Shown here one piece after another: positions 8,143 to 11,023 of a stretch of 11,023 nt of DNA. The DNA comes from Bacteroides sp. CAG:1060 (GTDB taxonomy: Bacteria; Bacteroidota; Bacteroidia; Bacteroidales; UBA932). The position numbers and the translations under genes are program-made. Numbering within the stretch: position 1 is the first letter of the stretch; each line of letters opens with the position of its first letter. Where the stretch lies: positions 1 through 11,023 of the forward strand of contig HF986288.1 of the NCBI GenBank assembly GCA_000432655.1. Direction: 5' to 3'. The notes below the pieces were generated by a model. It was not told where the DNA came from, ran no database searches, and worked only from the letters and a program-made list of their open reading frames with translations.

Positions 8143-9302
8143 AGATTCTCGGCCAATTGCTCCAGAGAAGACAGGTCTTTGATTCTGCTGCGTATAGTAA
8201 CCACCGGCTCTACAATCTCCAGCCCCTTCATCTCTGAAAGTTTCTCTTTCATCATACGTCCCGCTACCGGAGCCCATGAGCCGTTCTCAATGATTCCCAC
8301 GCGGCGGTTGCAATAGCCCTTGGCCTGGATCCTGTGCATGAAATTCAGCATAGGGGTAAACAGTCCCCCGTCGTAAGTACATGCGGCGAATACCGCCTCG
8401 CAGTACATGAACGCATCGCTGAGGCACTCCGACATATCATCCCTGCAGAGGTCCCGGACTATCACTTTCCGGCCCTTTGTCTCCAGCATGGATGCCAGTT
8501 TTCGTGCGGCGTCCATGGTCCCTCCGTGCATTGATGCGCACGCAATCATCACTCCGTCCACATCCGGCTCATATTTGCACCATTTGCCATACAGGGACAG
8601 GTATTCTCCAAGGTTGGCGTCAATTACCGGACCGTGCAGAGGAAGAATCATTGATGCAGGCAGCGCTGCCAACTTGGTCAGCAGGGCGCTTACCGGACCG
8701 CCGTATTTCCCGACGATATTGTAATAGTACCTGCGTGCCTGCGAAGCCCAGTCAGTATATTCGGAGGCCCGGAAACCGCACTCGGACAGTGCCCCGAACC
8801 GGCCGAACGCATCTGCGCTGAACAGTATTCCCGTGCTCTGCTCGAATGATACCATGACTTCCGGCCAGTGTACCATAGGAGCGGAGAAAAATTTCAGGCT
8901 ATGGCGCCCAAGTTCGAGAGTGTCCCCTTCGTTAACCTTGACCATGCTGACAGCCTGCCCGCCGGTGAGGAATTGCGGTAACATGGCGGCCGCCTTCGTC
9001 CCGAGTACTATCTGCGCCGCCGGGTATTTTTCGATGAATGCCTCGATGGACCCCGAATGATCCGGCTCCAGATGATGTACCACCAGATAGTCCGGCTGCC
9101 TGTCGTACAGAGCTTTTCCGACATTGTCAAGCCACAGGGCGGCTTTGCTGGCATCTACGGAGTCGATTACGGCAAGCTTCTCGTCGTCAATGAAATACGA
9201 ATTGTAGGATACTCCCTGCGGCACAGGATACTGGCTCTCGAAGAGAGTTATATCGTGGTCATCCACGCCTATGTAGAAGACGGAATCTTTAATCTGTATC
9301 AT
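8139..9302 (-). CDS. Flavodiiron protein (A-type flavoprotein, FprA-like)
   Basis: A cytosolic 387-aa enzyme that reduces O2 to water and/or NO to N2O, protecting anaerobes. The N-terminal metallo-beta-lactamase-like domain (about 1-245) has every di-iron ligand: H77-x-E79-x-D81-H82 in HHLEPDHSG, H145 in APMVHWPE, D164 in FSADAFG and H223 in LPLHGP. The C-terminal flavodoxin domain (about 249-380) has an FMN phosphate loop, ASMHGGT (256-262). There is no fused rubredoxin or NADH oxidoreductase domain, so this is the minimal class A form and electrons must come from a separate partner not encoded here. The ATG at 9302-9300 follows the pyrB TAA with only 4 nt (TACC) between. Its end overlaps the editing-protein start by ATGA, so it belongs to the pyr operon. 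O2 versus NO preference cannot be read from the sequence. Confidence 0.95.
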   Translation of the reverse strand: MIQIKDSVFYIGVDDHDITLFESQYPVPQGVSYNSYFIDDEKLAVIDSVDASKAALWLDNVGKALYDRQPDYLVVHHLEPDHSGSIEAFIEKYPAAQIVLGTKAAAMLPQFLTGGQAVSMVKVNEGDTLELGRHSLKFFSAPMVHWPEVMVSFEQSTGILFSADAFGRFGALSECGFRASEYTDWASQARRYYYNIVGKYGGPVSALLTKLAALPASMILPLHGPVIDANLGEYLSLYGKWCKYEPDVDGVMIACASMHGGTMDAARKLASMLETKGRKVIVRDLCRDDMSECLSDAFMYCEAVFAACTYDGGLFTPMLNFMHRIQAKGYCNRRVGIIENGSWAPVAGRMMKEKLSEMKGLEIVEPVVTIRSRIKDLSSLEQLAENL

Positions 9303-9306
9303 GGTA

Positions 9307-10389
9307 TTATCCCCTTACTTTGGAATCGCAGTACCAGCAGCGGACCACTCCGCCGGATGTTACGCGAAAGCGTGGTTCCACATTCTCATGGTTGCAGATG
9401 CACTTGGAGTTGCTGCAATGCAGGGTTGCGTCCAGCACTGGAGCTTCGCCCTCGGGCATTGTGTGCGCCGGGTCATTTTTCCATTCGAGGAGTTTGCTGA
9501 TAAGAGCCATACGGACGAATTTGCCGTTCTCCACCTGACGGAAATACGCGGCACGCGGGTCTGCATCCACTTCCTTAAGGATTTCGTTGACGCGAGGCAG
9601 CGGGTGTAGTACCGCCATTTTCTCTTTGGCGAGAGCCATTCTTCTTGCGTCCAGCACGAAACTGTCTTTGACCCTGTCGAACTCATCTTCATCGAGGAAC
9701 CTCTCTTTCTGGACGCGGGTCATGTATAGGACGTCGAGTTCCGGCATGACATCATCCAGATTGTCAGTCTCAAAATAGGATATTCCGGATTTCTCGCACA
9801 CGTCCTGCTTGATATAGTCCGGAAGTGCAAGCTCCTGCGGGGCGATGAGAATCACCTTGATGCCCTCGTATCTGGTGAGAGCCTTTATAAGGGAATGTAC
9901 TGTGCGTCCGAATCTAAGGTCGCCGCAGAATCCGATAGTCATATTGCCTATGTGACCGAGTTCCCTCTTGATGGTCAGAAGGTCGGTAAGAGTCTGGGTA
10001 GGATGGCTGTGGCTTCCGTCGCCGGCGTTGATGATAGGCACGCGGGATACTTCCGCCGCGGCAAGAGGCGCTCCTTCTATGTAATGCCTCATGGCGATGA
10101 CATCGGCGAAGCAGCCCACTACCCTGATAGTGTCCTGCACGGTCTCACCCTTGCTTACTGACGAGCTTTTGGCATCTGAAAACCCGAGAACGTTGCCTCC
10201 GAGTTCCATCATTGCCGAGGTGAAACTCAGCCTTGTACGGGTGCTCGGCTCGTAGAATAGCGTAGCGAGCTTCCTGTGTGCCATCAGGTCCTGATACTTC
10301 TCCCTGTGAGCGATGATATCTTCCGCCATTGATACGATCTGGTCCGTCTCTTCGCGGGTCAGATCCGTAGGGTCAATCAAATGTTTCAT
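9307..10389 (-). CDS. pyrB: Aspartate carbamoyltransferase with C-terminal PyrI-like zinc domain
   Basis: Catalyses carbamoyl phosphate + L-aspartate to N-carbamoyl-aspartate, the committed step of UMP synthesis. The 360-aa protein has the full catalytic chain at about 1-303: carbamoyl-phosphate motif S49-T-R-T-R53, K80 of the 80s loop (SKGET), HPTQ at 129-132 and HPLPR at 262-266. After a roughly 20-residue linker comes a zinc ribbon, C325-SNSK-C330 ... C351-WY-C354. This matches the zinc domain of the PyrI regulatory chain (CPNSNC ... CKYC; CX4C and CX2C) in order and near spacing. The PyrI nucleotide-binding allosteric domain is absent, and no pyrI follows. E. coli PyrB is about 311 aa, so the extra length is this domain. 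The frame is open to an ATG at 10425, but the ATG at 10389 begins at the normal PyrB N-terminus (MKHLIDPTDL) and forms an ATGA overlap with the pyrE stop. It is second in the operon. Confidence 0.95.
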   Translation of the reverse strand: MKHLIDPTDLTREETDQIVSMAEDIIAHREKYQDLMAHRKLATLFYEPSTRTRLSFTSAMMELGGNVLGFSDAKSSSVSKGETVQDTIRVVGCFADVIAMRHYIEGAPLAAAEVSRVPIINAGDGSHSHPTQTLTDLLTIKRELGHIGNMTIGFCGDLRFGRTVHSLIKALTRYEGIKVILIAPQELALPDYIKQDVCEKSGISYFETDNLDDVMPELDVLYMTRVQKERFLDEDEFDRVKDSFVLDARRMALAKEKMAVLHPLPRVNEILKEVDADPRAAYFRQVENGKFVRMALISKLLEWKNDPAHTMPEGEAPVLDATLHCSNSKCICNHENVEPRFRVTSGGVVRCWYCDSKVRG

Positions 10390-10994
10390 AATGAGTTTCT
10401 GAATTGGATTATCATATCTTTCCACTTGGATTCTATGTACCCCTCTTCGATGGCAACCTCCACGAGGGTATCGAGATTGCTGAGCGAGTGGTTCTCGGTG
10501 TGTGCGGCAGCGATCCTGTCAAGACCTTTCTTTATTCCATAGGTGAAGATGCTCACTATCCCGAGGACTTCGGCGCCCGCTTCACGCAATGCTTCCACTA
10601 CATCTATGGCGCTTCCTCCGGTAGAAATGAGGTCCTCTACCACCACTACTTTCGTCCCCGGATCCATGCGGCCCTCGATACGGTTGTTGCGACCGTGGCT
10701 CTTGCTTTCACCTCTTACGTATCCCATAGGCAGCCCAAGTATGGTGGCGGTGATGGCAGCATGTGCGATACCGGCCGTGGATGTACCCATAAGCATCTGG
10801 CATTCAGGGTAATAAGTCTTTACCAATTCGGCCAGTCCGTGCTCCACTTTGTCTCTTGTGGATGGTGCGGACAGAGTGAGTCTGTTGTCGCAGTAAATAG
10901 GGCTCTTGATGCCGCTTGCCCAAGTGAACGGCTCCTCCGGTCTGAGGAAAACGGCTCCTATGGAAAGGAGTTCCTTGGCGATGATACGATCCAT
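10386..10994 (-). CDS. pyrE: Orotate phosphoribosyltransferase
   Basis: Converts orotate and PRPP to OMP in pyrimidine synthesis, in the cytosol as a dimer. The 202-aa length is normal. Landmarks are FTWASGIKSPIYCDNR near the N-terminus, the mobile catalytic loop KSHGRNNRIEG (98-108), and the type I phosphoribosyltransferase PRPP motif VVVVEDLISTGGSA (116-129), all intact. An in-frame TGA lies 15 nt upstream of the ATG at 10994, so no longer start is possible. It is the first gene of the minus-strand operon visible here and overlaps pyrB by ATGA. Only 29 nt upstream are in the window, so its promoter and any further upstream genes cannot be assessed. Confidence 0.97.
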   Translation of the reverse strand: MDRIIAKELLSIGAVFLRPEEPFTWASGIKSPIYCDNRLTLSAPSTRDKVEHGLAELVKTYYPECQMLMGTSTAGIAHAAITATILGLPMGYVRGESKSHGRNNRIEGRMDPGTKVVVVEDLISTGGSAIDVVEALREAGAEVLGIVSIFTYGIKKGLDRIAAAHTENHSLSNLDTLVEVAIEEGYIESKWKDMIIQFRNSL

Positions 10995-11023
10995 ATTATT
11001 AGATATTCAAAAATTCTTTTACA

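Noticed and set aside
8143..8277. 45-residue N-terminal extension of the tRNA-editing protein
   Set aside because: It lies over the 3' end of the flavodiiron gene in another frame, is low-complexity, and the ATGA start at 8142 fits the family's N-terminus.
10390..10425. Upstream ATG giving pyrB 12 extra residues
   Set aside because: The start at 10389 matches the normal PyrB N-terminus and the ATGA coupling seen elsewhere in this operon.
11008..11015. AATTTTTG upstream of pyrE on the minus strand, resembling a TAnnTTTG -7 element
   Set aside because: The first base does not match, the -33 region is outside the window, and the resulting leader would be under 10 nt.

Overview
The window reads as a chromosomal segment from an anaerobic member of the Bacteroidales (Bacteroidota). 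Pointers are a fimbrillin-like C-terminus, a Bacteroidota-style Tricorn-like S41 protease, a TAnnTTTG promoter element, start sites without a clear Shine-Dalgarno, and a flavodiiron protein. I cannot name the genus. There is no sign of phage, insertion sequence, CRISPR or RNA genes. Almost all of it is coding.

Layout: (1) the 3' part of a fimbrillin-like surface protein gene (+) ends at 839. A long hairpin at 869-906 separates it from a convergent gene. (2) A secreted Tricorn-like S41 protease of about 1083 aa lies at 4200-949 (-). (3) A 149-bp divergent intergenic region (4201-4349) carries a Bacteroidota-type promoter for a two-gene + strand operon. That operon holds an M49 (dipeptidyl peptidase III)-related lipoprotein with a degenerate zinc site (4350-5951), overlapping by 7 bp an AspT/YidE-type transporter with two RCK_C domains (5945-7600). 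(4) A tightly packed minus-strand operon runs from 10994 to 7597 in the order pyrE, pyrB, flavodiiron protein, prolyl-tRNA editing deacylase. Its junctions are ATGA, a 4-nt gap and ATGA. Its last stop codon overlaps the stop codon of the convergent transporter gene.

Functionally, the middle block looks like peptide and amino-acid handling: a protease, an inactivated-looking peptidase relative and an amino-acid-exchanger-like transporter. The right block couples two steps of UMP synthesis with oxygen or NO detoxification and translation quality control. The most notable features are an aspartate carbamoyltransferase that carries only the zinc-ribbon domain of the PyrI regulatory chain at its C-terminus, and the M49-like protein that has lost the first His of its HEXXH motif plus other active-site residues. 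I see no clearly new multi-gene defence or mobile system; most genes are ordinary housekeeping genes.
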